A DNA stretch of 64,000 bases from Linnemannia hyalina. Its lineage: Eukaryota; Mortierellomycota; Mortierellomycetes; Mortierellales; Mortierellaceae. The DNA is taken from positions 1-64,000 of the forward strand of contig JAHRHY010000028.1 of the NCBI GenBank assembly GCA_019671135.1. Direction: 5' to 3'. Position numbers and translations under genes: made by a program. Under the pieces are notes generated by a model. It saw nothing but the letters and a program-made list of their open reading frames with translations, made no database searches and was not told the origin of the DNA. Every line of letters begins with the position of its first letter. The stretch's first letter is position 1. Positions 10,494 to 22,224 of the stretch are shown here, in pieces.

Positions 10494-12131
10494 CTTAACC
10501 GAGGTTGTCCCAAGAATGGGCGGGCGATCGCTATTGATGGTGCCGTTTTGGTAGGCATCGTAAATGTCTATTGAAAAGACATTGTCAAATTGCCATTCGT
10601 CAGCAAATCACTCAGGACGTCAATGAAATCATTGTCGTCATTGAATCCATAGTCTTTGTCCGTGTCCTGACCAGTGACAGGGACGGCGATAGTAGGTGTA
10701 TTGTTGCTAGAGACGTTTTTTGCAACCTGCTTCTGCTCCTGCTTCTGCCCCTGCTCCTGCTCCTGCTTCTGCCTCTGCTCCTGCTCCTGCTTCTGGTCTT
10801 GAGTTGAGTTGGTCCTGAAAAAGACCCTTAATCGACGTCCACTTACCTTTGAAGTTGGCGTTGGGGTGGGGAACAACAGTGGCAACCTTGGGCTTGAAAC
10901 CCCGGAGGTGTGTATACGCATCCTCAAAATACGTAATGTTGTCGGGGACAGGGTCATGAACAGGAGCCGTTGAGATCAAGATGCTTCTGCTGTCGATATC
11001 AGAGGTCATGTTGTTGACGGGGACATCAGGGGTTGGATCAGAGACATTCACGATAGTTGCATTGTCGTTCTACGGTTCGTCTGTATTGCAGCGCCTGCGA
11101 TTATGGAGAGTGGTGCGCCCTTTACAATGCGCTGCAGCAGCCGAACCAAGACCTTAGGGCTCAAAGAGGACTGTTGCCTGCGATAAGTAGGAAACAGTAC
11201 TAAAGGTCAGGGATGAACAGAAATGAACATAAATAACATAGTTGCATATAGACACTGACATAGACTTACTTTGGAGCAGCAGCAGAAGAACGGGTTCCGG
11301 TACGGGTATAAAGAGGCGTGGATGGTTTGCGCATGTTGAAGAGGATAAAATTTGAGACTGTAGAAGATATGTCAAAATGTGGTCAAGGATTAATGACAAT
11401 CGATACTGAGAATTATGAGACGCTTACCCTTTTCTAAAAGAGAAATAATACAACCTCTTCACTCTCCTTGTGCCACGACATACCGTTACCCTACTGTTCA
11501 CTGACCATGCTCAGTAGATTGGCGTCTGTGTTCTCTTCATTCCTGTTCTTCCTTGTGGTATGTGTGCTCGCGTCTTCGTGTTTGTCCATGCCAAGCTGAG
11601 TCCTCATGTCTGTCCATGCTGAAAAGGATGGTGTATGGTCGAATATGTCAATGGAAAGAAAGAGAGGAATATTTTATTTCACACCTTAGAGGGGGTAATA
11701 TGCGTACGCAACCCACTCTGATAGTGACGTTCTCACTTTGGTGTTAACATCATGAGTCTGGTGCATTTTTTTTAAAAAAAAAGGGCCAAGCTGCATCTTC
11801 ATGTCTGTCCATGCCAAGCTGCATCCTCATGTCTGTCCATTCCATGCTGCGTCTGCATTCTCATGTCTCATTTTGTCCATGCCATGCTGGTGGATGTCTT
11901 TTTTGTTTCTGGTGTCGTTTGTTGCTTGCTGTTGTTGCTATTGTTGTTTGTTGCTTTCTGTTGCAGTTTTTGTTGTTGTAAAAGAAAAGAAGGGGTGGGT
12001 TAAAAAAAAGGGGTGATGTTATCGATAACATGATGTCAAGCATGGAGACGCCACGCGGTTGTGCAATTATGCAATTACAGAAAATTGGTGTATATCATGT
12101 GATAAAGAGACATTGATTTTAATATATGAGA

Positions 12132-12832
12132 CAGATTCCAAAATAAAGAGGATACGTTTCTGTCCCGCTCACCTCCTTGACACATCCTTTTCTACACTTT
12201 CCCTTCACTACTTTATTATCATAACTCCCTTTTGCTACAACAGTCTCAATGAATTGCATGGCTTCTATACGATGGCGTTGTTGATTGGTCAGAGTAAATT
12301 TTATTTCTACGGCATACAGCAAAAGAGAAGAATGAAGGGAAGCTACTTGGGCTGATTGAGAATGGATGGATGAGAAGAAGAAAGAAAAAAGTTCATTCAT
12401 GTCAAAAAGTCAAATTCATTGGACCCATTAATGTAATGACTGTAGATTATGGCTGATTTCTTGTTCTTGTAAACGTCAGAAAAGTGTCGTTTAAGCGGGG
12501 GGCACTGTACCGGTACTGTACATTTGGCAACATTCACACTGTTAAGTCATTCAGGAACAACGTCTCTTCCAAGTTTATAGTTCAATGCTCACAATACGGA
12601 TTGTGCGGAAGTGGTGCGGAAGTCCTAGAGAGAGCAATGCAATGCGAATAAATCCTCATTGAAATCCGCAAAAAATACGTACAAATCTTCACTTTGTGCT
12701 ACCAAAAATGCGGACTTTTCCGCATGTCCGAAAGCCGTCTGGGACACTGCAGTCTTTACTCTCATTCATTCACTCCATTTCTAAGCCTGCAGCCTCCCAG
12801 CCTTATCCTCTACTTGGGAGACTCTGTAACGA
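12132..12832. other. Intergenic spacer
   Basis: No supportable gene. A minus-strand frame at 12119-12400 includes a helical stretch (AVEIKFTLTNQQRHRIE) that could be a gene relic but matches nothing I can name. Around 12600-12730 several GCGGA/TCCGC words recur. Confidence 0.4.
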
Positions 12833-12940
12833 GCCTTCGTGCGCATGTCCTTGAACCCGATTAGCGAGAGCCTGCGCCCTTGTTGCATCTATTTCTGGGT
12901 AGCCAATCTAATATCTTGCCTTCATGCGCATGTCCTTGAG

Positions 12941-13352
12941 TGTAACAGCAACAGACAAGGAAATAACAGTGGACAAGGGAGGGCTAGAGAGACAAGTGGA
13001 TAGGAGACAAGGCAGTGGAGACAAGAGGAGCTGAGAAAAGGATACTGTATTAAAGTGGCCAAAATGGGATCTATATATACTAGTCTAAGAGGGAGCGCGG
13101 GGGATACGGGGTGAGGTGCGGCGGATGGGCGTAATGAAGGCTGTTGTTGATGGTGATGATGGTTCGGAAGAGGGTTCCGAGAGTGTAGGGACAAAGGAAG
13201 GAGAGAGTGTGTGTGAGCCGGGAGGGGATGCCGAGGGCGCGGTGATGGAGGAGGAAGGAGAGGGAGGAGAGGAAAGGTCAGAGAAGAAAGGAGGTGGGGG
13301 GGGTAGGGTGGTGGTGGTGGTGGGCGTGTAGGAAGGGGAGGATCCTGTCGCA
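12941..13352 (-). mobile_element. Solo LTR, TSD TTGAG
   Basis: A 412-bp LTR with TG...CA ends (plus-strand ends TGTAACAGCAAC and CCTGTCGCA). TTGAG is duplicated at 12936-12940 and 13353-13357. The minus-strand end TGTTGCTGTTACA resembles the end of the LTR at 2848, suggesting minus orientation. Confidence 0.9.
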
Positions 13353-13436
13353 TTGAGCCCGATTAGCGAGAGCCTGCGCCCTGGTTGCATCTATTTCTGG
13401 GTAGCCAATCTAATATTTTGCCTTCATGCGCATGTC

Positions 13437-13701
13437 TGCAACAGGCGAAGACTGGGACAGAGAAGTATAGAACGGGGACGAGAGTTGAAGCAGTGATGAT
13501 TGATGTTATTACTATGGTACAACTAAATATATATACAAAGTCGCCAACTAGGTTTCTAGGTGTAGTGTCGTAGTGAGTCAGAGATGATAGAGAGTGACAA
13601 GGAATGACTAACTAGAGAGCAATGATAAACCTAATATGTTGCAGATAGAGAGTGACAAGGAATGACTAACTAGAGAGCAATGATAAACCTAATATGTTGC
13701 A
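13437..13701 (-). mobile_element. Solo LTR with internal 58-bp duplication, TSD ATGTC
   Basis: Same family as the LTRs of 23442-26929. ATGTC is duplicated at 13432-13436 and 13702-13706. Its last 58 bases are present twice in tandem (13586-13643 and 13644-13701), which explains why it is 265 bp and not 207. Confidence 0.93.
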
Positions 13702-13922
13702 ATGTCCTTGAGCCCGATTAGCGAGAGCCTGCGCCTTGGTTGCATCTATTTCTGGGTAGCCAATCTAACATCTTGCCCAGTTTTACCTCATGCTCACTTT
13801 TTTTGTCTTTATTAATCCCCCCTGTCTGCCCATTTTCCCATGTCTCTTTACCTTTTTACATTTTTTTTCCATCCCACTGTTCATACCCCTCACCACAAAA
13901 AAAAATTCACACTAAACCCAAT

Positions 13923-14924
13923 ATGGTCAAATATTTAGTCTCCATTACTGTCCTAGCAACGGTCCTTGCTACCGTTCAAGCCCAATTAAAAGGTTACCCA
14001 CCCAGCGAGAAGGTCCCTGATGTCAAATCAGCTCAGGTCAAGGCATGGCTCAAGGAGGTTGATCTCAGTGGTGCACCCAAGATCCCCATCGCTAAGGGAA
14101 TACCAGGAGATGCTCCCAAGTGCAATAAGCGTCAGCTTCCTAATGAGTATGTCGCCTTTTTCAGATGGTTAATTTTTTTGGAGTTATCGGCAGTCATCTA
14201 ATCACTCATGTCTTTTCCTATTCATCCTCTCAGGTGCCACTGGACTTGCTTTGACTGTGCAGCCGACGACATCACCGTCTGCCCACGTGCCAACACTTGG
14301 GGCTTGACTTTTGACGATGGTCCTACAGCAGCCACACCTGCTTTGTTGGACTACCTCAAGTCTAAACATCTTAATGCGACCTTTTTCCTGATCGGTTCCA
14401 ACGTTGCTGCTCTCCCCAAGCATGTCCAGCGCGAGGTTGCTGAGGGCCATCATTTGGCCTCTCACACCTGGTCACACACTGCGTTGACCACTCTCACTAA
14501 CGAGCAGATCGTTGCTGAGATGAAGTGGACTGAAAAGGCCGTACTCGAAGCCACTGGCCTTCGTCTCAAGTACATGCGCCCTCCCTTCGGAGACATCAAC
14601 AACCGCGTTCGTTACGTGTTGAAGAAGTTGGGATATCTTGTTGTAGACTGGACTGGTGATGAATTTGACACCAATGACTGGGACCCAGAATTGTCAGATT
14701 CTAAAAAGATTGCTTTGATGACCAAGAGTTTGAACAAGTACGCAGCTGGCAAGAGAACTAAAGGGTTCTATATGCTGCAGCATGATCAATCAGCAAGCAC
14801 TGTGAAGTTGGCACCAAAGTTGTTACCATTGGGAATTGCAAGAAACATTTCATTTGGAAATGTCCCAGTTTGCCAGGGTGATAGTCAACCATACCAGGCA
14901 GTTGTGAAAGCACCTGTTGTGTAG
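13923..14924 (+). CDS. Chitin (polysaccharide) deacetylase, secreted
   Basis: Two exons, 13923-14146 and 14234-14924, joined across an 87-base intron (GTATGT...CTCTCAG). The product is about 304 residues. It starts with a signal peptide (MVKYLVSITVLATVLATVQA), then a cysteine-containing N-terminal segment. The NodB-type polysaccharide deacetylase domain follows, with TFDDGP (catalytic Asp and metal-binding Asp), SHTWSH (metal-binding His pair), RPPFGD and a later LQHD motif. Such enzymes remove acetyl groups from chitin in the cell wall, giving chitosan. The start is the first ATG in frame and gives the signal peptide directly. The catalytic motifs I can see are intact. It is an island gene between transposons, with an LTR-invaded triplicated upstream region. 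Exact substrate (chitin or another acetylated glycan) cannot be settled from sequence. Confidence 0.93.
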
Positions 14925-16842
14925 ACTACGATTCCAAATTTCGGCCGTGTCCAGGCTCATGTCCGACCATGTCCCCTTGTGTCCACCAGTGGAGTTAGTT
15001 CCCTTAACGATCCCAATAAAATTGCAGGCTCTGAGACTATTCGTTGTCAAAAATCCCGTGTAAAAAAACTGGACTAAACTATATTGTTAAAATATCCACC
15101 ATGGGCCCATGTTTACACGTCCAACCCGGCTATTCTAAACCAAAATTGTCGGTTTTCTCAATAAAATTTCAATATGCGGAGAGGTTACCAACCTGGTTGT
15201 CGAGATTTAGGGATTTTTTAGGGTTTGTTAGGGTTTGTGTACAAATCACATATAAAAATTTTTGAGCCACTTTCACAGCCTGTAGAACTTCATTGGGACG
15301 GTTAAGGGGACCCGACTGGTGCCACTGTACTATTCCCATGCAATTTTTATCCCATCCCCATCCTGCGCTCGCTCGGTCTCTCATTCTTCACGCCAGCAAT
15401 CCATCTCTCACCATCTACCTCTTGCTCTGTTCTTCATAGTCGCACAAGTCGAGCCCAACCAAGGCTGCTCGCCACCAAGTCTACCGCCACCAAGTAGGTC
15501 TTCAACTCAGGCTTTGCTCTTTCCATCCATCCATCCCATCCCATCCATCCCATCCCATCCCATCCTATCCCATCCTGATCTCCTCAATCCGATCCCTCCC
15601 ATCCCATCCATTCCATCCATTCCATTTTATTATCCCATCTCCATCCTTCACTCACTTGCCCTCTCATTCCTCGCGCCCAGCAATCCATTTCTCACCACCT
15701 GCCTACTTTGTTTGTCATAGTCGCGCGCGCGCGTCAACGCGACGACCAAGGCTGCATGCCGCCAAGTCTGCCGCCACCAAGTCTACTGCCACTAAACACG
15801 TCCCGCCACCAAGCAAGTCGTCCACTCCTCTCTCGCTCGTCCATTCCATTCCATTCCATTCCAACCCTCGCTCAAGCAATCAATCATCTCATTCCTCGCT
15901 CGCTAATCTTTTCTCACTGACTCGCTAACTCATTCCTCCTCCTCTTGTCTTGTTCACCCACCGCTTTCTACTCATTGCGTTTCATTTCATTTAATTATTT
16001 GTTGGTGAAAGTCAAAGTTCAAAGTCCAAAGGGAAGAGAGATCCTGTTACTCAGGGGAGAGGGTCGACGGCCAGAGTTGTAGGACCGCTGTTAGGTCCTC
16101 AATTGGTACGGAGGGGGGAAGGGGGTTGTAGGTTGGAGGGAGGGGAAGTGATAATAGCGTCCTAAAAGAATCACACAAAACGATACACTGCAGCGTGCCA
16201 GCGAAACTCTTGTCAATACTGCTCTCGTCCAAGTGATGTGTAAAAGGACCTTGTATTCATATTATTAAAGAGGGGGTTGTTACCTGCAGCGTGCCAGCGA
16301 AACTCTTGTCAATACTGCTCTCGTCCAAGTGATGTGTAAAAGGACAAAGAGCAGACAAGAGGGCTCGGCGCACTACTAATACTATGTCTACTAAAGAATA
16401 GGACTGCTAACCTAAGGCATCGCCGCCACTGCCTAGCCACCACATCTTTTTGTAACAATCCAAGGTACACAGCCCTTAAGTATACTACGACTTTGAAGGA
16501 CAAAAGTCGTCGTTTGGCTAGGTGTTGGCTGGGTATAGCCGAGTGATTTTTTTTTTTTTTTTTTTTTGGCACAAAGTCCAGGGAAGCGAAACCTTTTCCA
16601 ATCTTATAGCCTGGTAAAGACCTTTCGATTCAGGTGCGGGCACGGAACATTACTGTCTATTCAATCCACTCGGGGTGGTAGACGCTGTTCTCCCATAATC
16701 ATCGGGACTTCCGGGTGATCAACCTTTTGTTCCCTCGCACTCTGATCCTAGTGTCACGTGTTTTTTCTGCATGGAAGCTTAGGTGAGTCACTAGGACGGA
16801 CAGGCACCAACAACAGGTTGCTGGTAGTGTGGTTTTTTTTTT
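14925..16842. other. Low-complexity intergenic region
   Basis: Holds a degenerate telomere-like patch (TTTTTTAGGGTTTGTTAGGG at about 15212-15231), CCATCC/CCCATCC microsatellite at about 15515-15640, alternating GCGC at 15721-15732 and a T-run at about 16550-16567. Open frames here are long only because of the repeats. No gene supported. Confidence 0.6.
16190..16346. repeat. Spaced direct duplication of about 62 bp
   Basis: The sequence CTGCAGCGTGCCAGCGAAAC...GTGTAAAAGGAC occurs at about 16190-16250 and again at about 16285-16346. Confidence 0.85.
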
Positions 16843-17303
16843 GGATGAAGTTATTCTCACAGCCCTGTGAAGTCTTATTCTCACAGGGTCCTAAAAATTT
16901 ACATGGGCTTAGCATGAAGAAGGTGACATGGTCTTTGTGCAAAAACAGTTTCTCTACTTTTTTTTCTCAAACTGCTCGCAATCACTTCAAGACTCTCTGA
17001 AGCCATCCTAACTATTGTTGCCATGGCCTACCACCTTCATACTCCTGCTTTCTTCGACCAAATTTAACTTTTTTGACCATCTAATGGTCCTATAATTGAC
17101 AAAGACTTTGATGCCAATATTTCATTGAACCAGAACCCCAATCATGTCCATTCTTATACCAATCGATGCACCTCTTTATGAGGCACAATAGGTATCTAAA
17201 GTGAAAGGGCTACTTCATATTGCGTTTTTGGACTTTACATTGATGGATGTGATATTACCCTGTGAGAATAAGGCCACACAGCCCTGTGAGAATATATTAA
17301 TCC
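16843..17303. mobile_element. 461-bp inverted-repeat element, copy 1
   Basis: Ends GGATGAAGTTATTCTCACAG and CTGTGAGAATATATTAATCC form imperfect terminal inverted repeats of about 48 bp with internal CACAGGG/CCCTGTG hairpins. Identical length and nearly identical sequence at 29122-29582 and 46757-47217. No ORF of note. T-runs lie on both sides here. Confidence 0.85.
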
Positions 17304-18610
17304 TTTTTTTTTTGATTTTCTAAGGTTTTATTTGTGGCTTGTTGCCGTATGGTTGAAGATGTAGACGTTTTGCGCTATGGCTTTCTTAATTTCTATGGAA
17401 ATACAGTCAGAGATATCCTCCGATGACTGTGTGTGTTTGTGGAGGAAGAGGATGGTGTTTGCTGTGTTTATACCTATAAGGCAGCACGCCAGCAATTGTG
17501 GAGGGGTGATGTGTATTTGGGCTTAATGGAAAAGATGGGGGGTTTAAAGGAGAGCAAAGTATGGAGATCTTCATCGGACCATGTGGGCTTGTCCGTGTAT
17601 TCTCGCAAAATGAACTGCCATGCTAGGTACTTGCCCTTGCATCCGAAGACATGGTGGTTCTTGTCCGCCTTTCTTTCCCTGCATCCCTGAGCGTCACAAT
17701 GGGCGTCCTGTTTCCACCTGTGGGCCCGAAACGTGCCACATGGGATAATGTCACGCTTGTATCGCCACCAGAAAGTGCTGGCTCTATGTGGAATCTTGGT
17801 TTTCCAGAACTTGCGCCATTGGGACTTGGTGCCGGATTCAGGGTGCATCGTCGAGGGGGTCGGGGGAGGTTCGGGTTCGGGAGTCGGGGACAGGTACTGT
17901 CGGATCTGTCTGGTGGAGGCAGTCCCTAAAGTTACCTTTGTCTTGCCGTTGTCGAGGAGGATGAGTGAGCGTATTCTCTGAGCCAGGCGATCTCCGACGA
18001 CTCCAGCATGCGGTGTCTGTATCGCGTCCAGGTATGCTTGTGACATCCGCCGAGTATTAGTTCCTGCAAGTTGTGTAATGAGTTCGTCTCTTATACACTT
18101 CGATTTCCGGGAGAGTCGGCGCTTGTATGCCACCTTGAACTTGTTATTCCCGTCTATCTCCAACTCGAACAGGTCTCCAATCCGTGCGGTGAGAGTGGTG
18201 TTGTCATTACCTATCGAAGGGAACCACCATTCCAGCGGGCTTTCCAGAAAAGTGGTCGAACCTGGAAGTCCTGCTTGCATGGTGGGTGTCTTGAGCGGGG
18301 GGAGTGTGCTGGCCGCTTTGACTAGCTGCAGAAGGTGGGGGAAATGTTTAAGTTGTTGGTGGAGTTGGTTCTCTTGGGGGTTCAGCATAAAGGATAGACG
18401 GTGGGTGGACTTCGTCTTCCATAGAATGAGATCCAGTACAATATCCTTCCCCCAGGATACTGACGTAGTTGTGGCGTTGCGAAGGTGCTTGATGAGGAAG
18501 GTCTGCTGCTGCTTGGCCGGATCAATAACTCCAAGACCGCCGTTGTGTCTAGGGGAGGTGATGACCTTCCATGATGCTGATGGTTTGAAGGGGCAAACAA
18601 ATCGCGTAAT
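17304..18610 (-). mobile_element. LINE family A, copy 1 (5'-truncated)
   Basis: Minus-strand copy of the 3' part of the LINE at 22225-29121, ending in a poly-A (T-run at 17302-17313) that abuts the 461-bp element. The frame 18388-17474 (304 codons) is essentially identical to the C-terminal half of the other copy, including the C2HC knuckle CDAQGCRERKADKNHHVFGC. Homology begins at about 18610, after the reverse transcriptase core. Dead on arrival by 5' truncation. Confidence 0.88.
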
Positions 18611-18713
18611 GCAATCAAGAAAAAGAACTCAGCGCAAGACTAGCCACAAGCGACCTAAAAGTGTTGGACCTTTCGTCGATCACGACTCAAACAAAGAAAA
18701 CGCCCCGTCTATG

Positions 18714-19205
18714 CGGCCCCTTCATGTGCAGAGGATATAAAAAGGCATATAAAAAGTATCCAAAGCCCAAGGAACGGAGTGTTGACTTCCATAGCTGACA
18801 TATCTCTTTATAGTGGGCAACAGAACACGGAATAAAATAGCAATAGACAGCACAAGATTTTTTAAAATGTAATCTCTCCCTTGTATTTCACGACAAAGAT
18901 ACAGTTGAGAGTATAGGTGCTTTAGATGATCACATACAAGAACTACTCCCCTTAATCTCGCAGTGATGGGTACAGTTTAATAGTGGATGGAGACATTCAA
19001 GAGATTGGTGTGCAAAAAAAAGAAGACTTTGTTGTTTGAAGAATATCATGGTGTTTAGTAGGATAGTCAAACAAAAAATGTCACAATGGTTGTCTTACAT
19101 GCTTGGTATCATATATACATTCTCATCTCATAGTCGCTATGGATATCGTCGAGATCTACAGAGATGTAACAGACATCATATGATAATTTGGACGTGAAAG
19201 GCCTC
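18714..19205 (-). mobile_element. Solo terminal repeat of the DDE element, TSD CTATG
   Basis: A 492-bp copy, CGGCCCCTTC...AAAGGCCTC, more diverged than the others. CTATG is duplicated at 18709-18713 and 19206-19210. Confidence 0.9.
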
Positions 19206-19605
19206 CTATGATAACTCGATCAGAAAACTATATATTTGGCGCATTGTGATTGATCTGCATTGTGATTGATCTTTCACTCTCCGCAAATAAAGTTTGTTCA
19301 GCCACAATAGCCACAACGACCATCGTATTTCGATGTACGTCGGACATGCAAATCATGCCTGCTGATGGGGTCTAACCTGGACAAATAAGTTTATTTCATC
19401 CACCGTTTCTTTCCCCAACGTCACTGAGGGTACCATACAACAATGGTCAAATCGTCATGCTTGAGAGAAATGAGCATTTGTCGATCATTCGCTAATCGCT
19501 CCTTCCCAGAGACGGAGACATTAGCCCTAACCACGCAAAAATGTCATACCGAATGCACTCGCGTTAACCTATGCTAGCATACTTCCCATTGCATCCCTAT
19601 TTAAT
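19206..19605. other. Intergenic spacer
   Basis: No gene or repeat recognised; mixed composition up to the target duplication of LINE B. Confidence 0.4.
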
Positions 19606-19619
19606 TCCGGGTTTGGACC

Positions 19620-20900
19620 TTTTTTTTTTTTTTTGTACACAATTTTATTTCTCTGACAAACAGCATAGAGAAGTTATTTGGAAGTAAAAGGGAACTACAG
19701 ACCAAACTCTTCAGTGCACCATCCACCAGTCGCAGTCCGGTCCAGAACCTGGCTCTGCGCAACAATTGTCGCTGCTCTTCACAGCTTAAACGGAAGAAAA
19801 TAAAACTAGATACGAATGAAGGGGATTCTTCCCATCCTCTCCATCATTGACAACCTCCTCCTTCCTAACAAACTCTCCGACAACCGCTCGTCAGCAGCGC
19901 GTGGGTCCTTGGTCGCTCCAGGGCACCTTCCTTCATCATGTGTGGCTAGCGAAGCGCCACACAGGACAGAAACCATCGTGCGTGATGTAACCGTATCCTT
20001 GACTCCAGTCACCTCGGGGGCCTGTGTACTTGGATGTCTTGTTCTGGGCAGAGATACCCTGGGTCTGCTCCCATGCGATCGTCGCGGAGCACCGAGGTTT
20101 CCAGATCAGCTCCGAGGCCTGCGCCTCCAGGTAGCCAACAAACTTGTGAAGGACTGTCTTAGCGATGGACATTGGGGTCCGGAAGACCGCGGACCATTCA
20201 GTCAACATGCTCAAGGGGGTGATGCCGCGGAGGAGATCCGACACGTTCCACATCGGTTTCTCGTCTCGATCGGGAGCTGGACTACCGCTGTGCACGGCTC
20301 GAGCTCCACCGATAGAGGAAAATCCTCGCACATGATCCGCATCCGAAGGGGGCCACCAGTGTATGGGTACTGGCCTCGGTACCTGACGACCTCTGTCCAC
20401 CGCGCGTTTGTATTCTCGCTTCCTGGCTGCGTTGTAGCTGTTTGTCGCCTGCACACCCCACTCGTTAATCTTGCCCATGGCCTCCTTCCAGATCTCAGTG
20501 GTGGTCTCGGCTGCCAAGGGGCATTTCCAGACATGATCGTTATCCTCCTTCTCGAGCTCGCATCGTCGGCATACGCATGTTGGGTACAGGTTGGGCTTGC
20601 GAGCCTGCATGGAGTTCAGAGTGGGCAGCATTCCATGCAGCTTTTTGATGTGATGTGTTCGTTGATGGGTGTCCTTGCTGTTGCTGTAAAAAGTGAAGAC
20701 TGCATGTCTGTCATGGACATACGCCAAGGTCGAGTTCCATTCCACGTCCTCGATGTCAGGGATCGCCCTCTTGACCCGTCTCTGTGATGTCCAGGCTTGA
20801 TGGTGACGGATTGTCGATTGTTGTTTGAGGAGCTGACGTAGATCGATTTCAACAATCCCGCCGTAACAATGTGCAAAGGTCGTGATATCCGTCTGTTGAG
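19620..20900 (-). mobile_element. LINE family B, copy 1, TSD of 14 bp
   Basis: A 1281-bp unit on the minus strand with a poly-A tail (T-run at 19620-19634) and the 14-base duplication TCCGGGTTTGGACC at 19606-19619 and 20901-20914. The frame 20916-19936 encodes the C-terminal part of a non-LTR element protein with the knuckle CVCRRCELEKEDNDHVWKC. No reverse transcriptase or endonuclease is included. The copy at 57105 starts at exactly the same base (CTCAACAGACGG). Confidence 0.92.
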
Positions 20901-20914
20901 TCCGGGTTTGGACC

Positions 20915-22224
20915 ATTTAATGACCCGGTTTTGACCAATTAATTAAGGTTTTACCGCAATTTGTGACTTGTTTTTTCATCCCGACCCGGTTTCTTCCCGT
21001 AAATCGTTCCGCCCTTGATTCTTTTCGTCTCTCCGGGGCTTGGGATCCCGTTTGGCGTAGTAGTAAAGCGTCCCTCTCACAATCTTGAGGTCCTGGGTTC
21101 GAGTCCTAGGAGAGCGTTTGGTTTGGCTTGGCGCATGATCTCATCATCTTACACTCAAGGAGTTGAGGGCTCCTCTCTCTTCTACAGCACAAAGTCTTCC
21201 CTCAAATTGTAAGGGTTTTGGGGGAGTTGTGTATGTTTTTTAGTGTTTTAATGAAGGTTCAGTTATGAACTATTGATGTCATAGAGATGGTCATCTCTGA
21301 TGTTCTCTAGCCAACACATTGATTTATAGCACGTGACTTCGCCCGAGTTTGACTCTCGCGACGTCCAGAATTTTTCCGGCTCCATCTGACACATTCTAGT
21401 TCTCGCGACGCGACGATGACTAATCGAGTTCTAGAAAGATCCTCAACATATGATGGTGATTGATCCAGTTCTAGAAGACCTTCACAATTCTACAATGATG
21501 ACTAAGCATCTTCTAGAATGATCTTTACCACAACTATATAAACACCAGTAGTCCATAACAATAAAGAGTAGTTTAATTCCGAACAACTCACTCTGATCCA
21601 TACTTCCGACTTCCGATAAACTCACACACCAAGTTTATTACAGTTGGACTAAACTAGCATTGACTATGAATATTTATGTAATCTTGGAACCAGCTTAGTA
21701 ATCATGGTTCCCGTGGGTTAGCCTTGTGACCTTGGCTAGACTTATCAGCTCGATCAGACATGAGCAATCGAGATTGGTGTATGGTTGCTTCCTAGGGTTG
21801 GATTAGTCAGCATGTTGCGTTATTGGTAGGTGGCGCGTAACCATGTTGTACCTATCCAGAGTGACACTCTGACACAAATTCAGAGTCTTGCCGCTGCCCC
21901 CTACACATTTCTTTCTCAAGTACCGTCTTCAGAAATAAAAAAAACTCCTGGTGGCTTGTTGCACCACAGGGACTGTTCTCTCTTTACTGAGCCTTCCTGG
22001 CAGGACACACAGCGGAACTGATTTGTGCTCTCTTTTATGAGATTTCCGCGATTGCGTAATTTTCAACCCGCTCAAGCGGAAGTAAAAAAACCACCTAAGC
22101 GGAATAGAAAACCTCCCTAAGCGGAAAAGAATTTCAGCTGTTGCGGATCGAAAAAACAGCTGTAAACAGTCACACCATATGTTCGAACAAAAAAATAAAG
22201 GCGAGGTCTAACGGGATTACTTCA
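20915..22224. other. Spacer with tRNA-like and LTR-like segments
   Basis: No protein gene supported. Contains the tRNA-like segment at 21048-21117, an LTR-like stretch (TATA-like TATATAAAC at 21535-21543 and AATAAA at 21561-21566, ends undefined), and clustered TAAGCGGA words at about 22080-22130. Confidence 0.5.
21048..21117 (+). repeat. tRNA-derived sequence (SINE-head-like)
   Basis: A good B-box GGTTCGAGTCC (21096-21106) with a T-arm CTGGG/CCTAG, and an A-box-like TGGCGTAGTAG about 40 bases before it. The acceptor stem does not close (no partner for GAGAGCG) and the anticodon arm is irregular. It looks like a tRNA relic or SINE head, not a working tRNA. Confidence 0.5.

Larger units (their letters stand above)
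7056..12131 (-). mobile_element. Helitron B, longer copy, abutting Helitron A
   Basis: The minus-strand 5' end TCTCATATATTAAAATC lies at 12131 and the hairpin plus CTAG 3' end at 7056-7059, touching Helitron A's first base with no base between. It keeps the Rep-adjacent and helicase segments but is interrupted by a solo LTR (7952-8246). A region of short diverged repeats containing CATGTCTGTCCATGC (about 11580-11890) lies near the 5' end. Its helicase is about 95% or more identical to copy A by eye. Confidence 0.9.
12833..13777 (+). repeat. Three 85-bp direct repeats upstream of the chitin deacetylase, split by two LTRs
   Basis: The unit GCCTTCATGCGCATGTCC...AATCTAATATCTT starts at 12833, 12918 and 13420. 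The second copy is split by the solo LTR at 12941-13352 and the third by the solo LTR at 13437-13701. Removing both LTRs and one copy of each target duplication leaves a clean tandem triplicate ending about 145 bases before the gene's ATG, in the position of an upstream regulatory region. Confidence 0.88.

Noticed and set aside
15319..15928. Secreted Ser/Pro-rich protein
   Set aside because: The frames translate CCATCC-type microsatellite and have no start context, signal peptide or splice support.
21048..21117. Functional tRNA gene
   Set aside because: B-box and T-arm are good, but the acceptor stem cannot pair and the anticodon arm is irregular.
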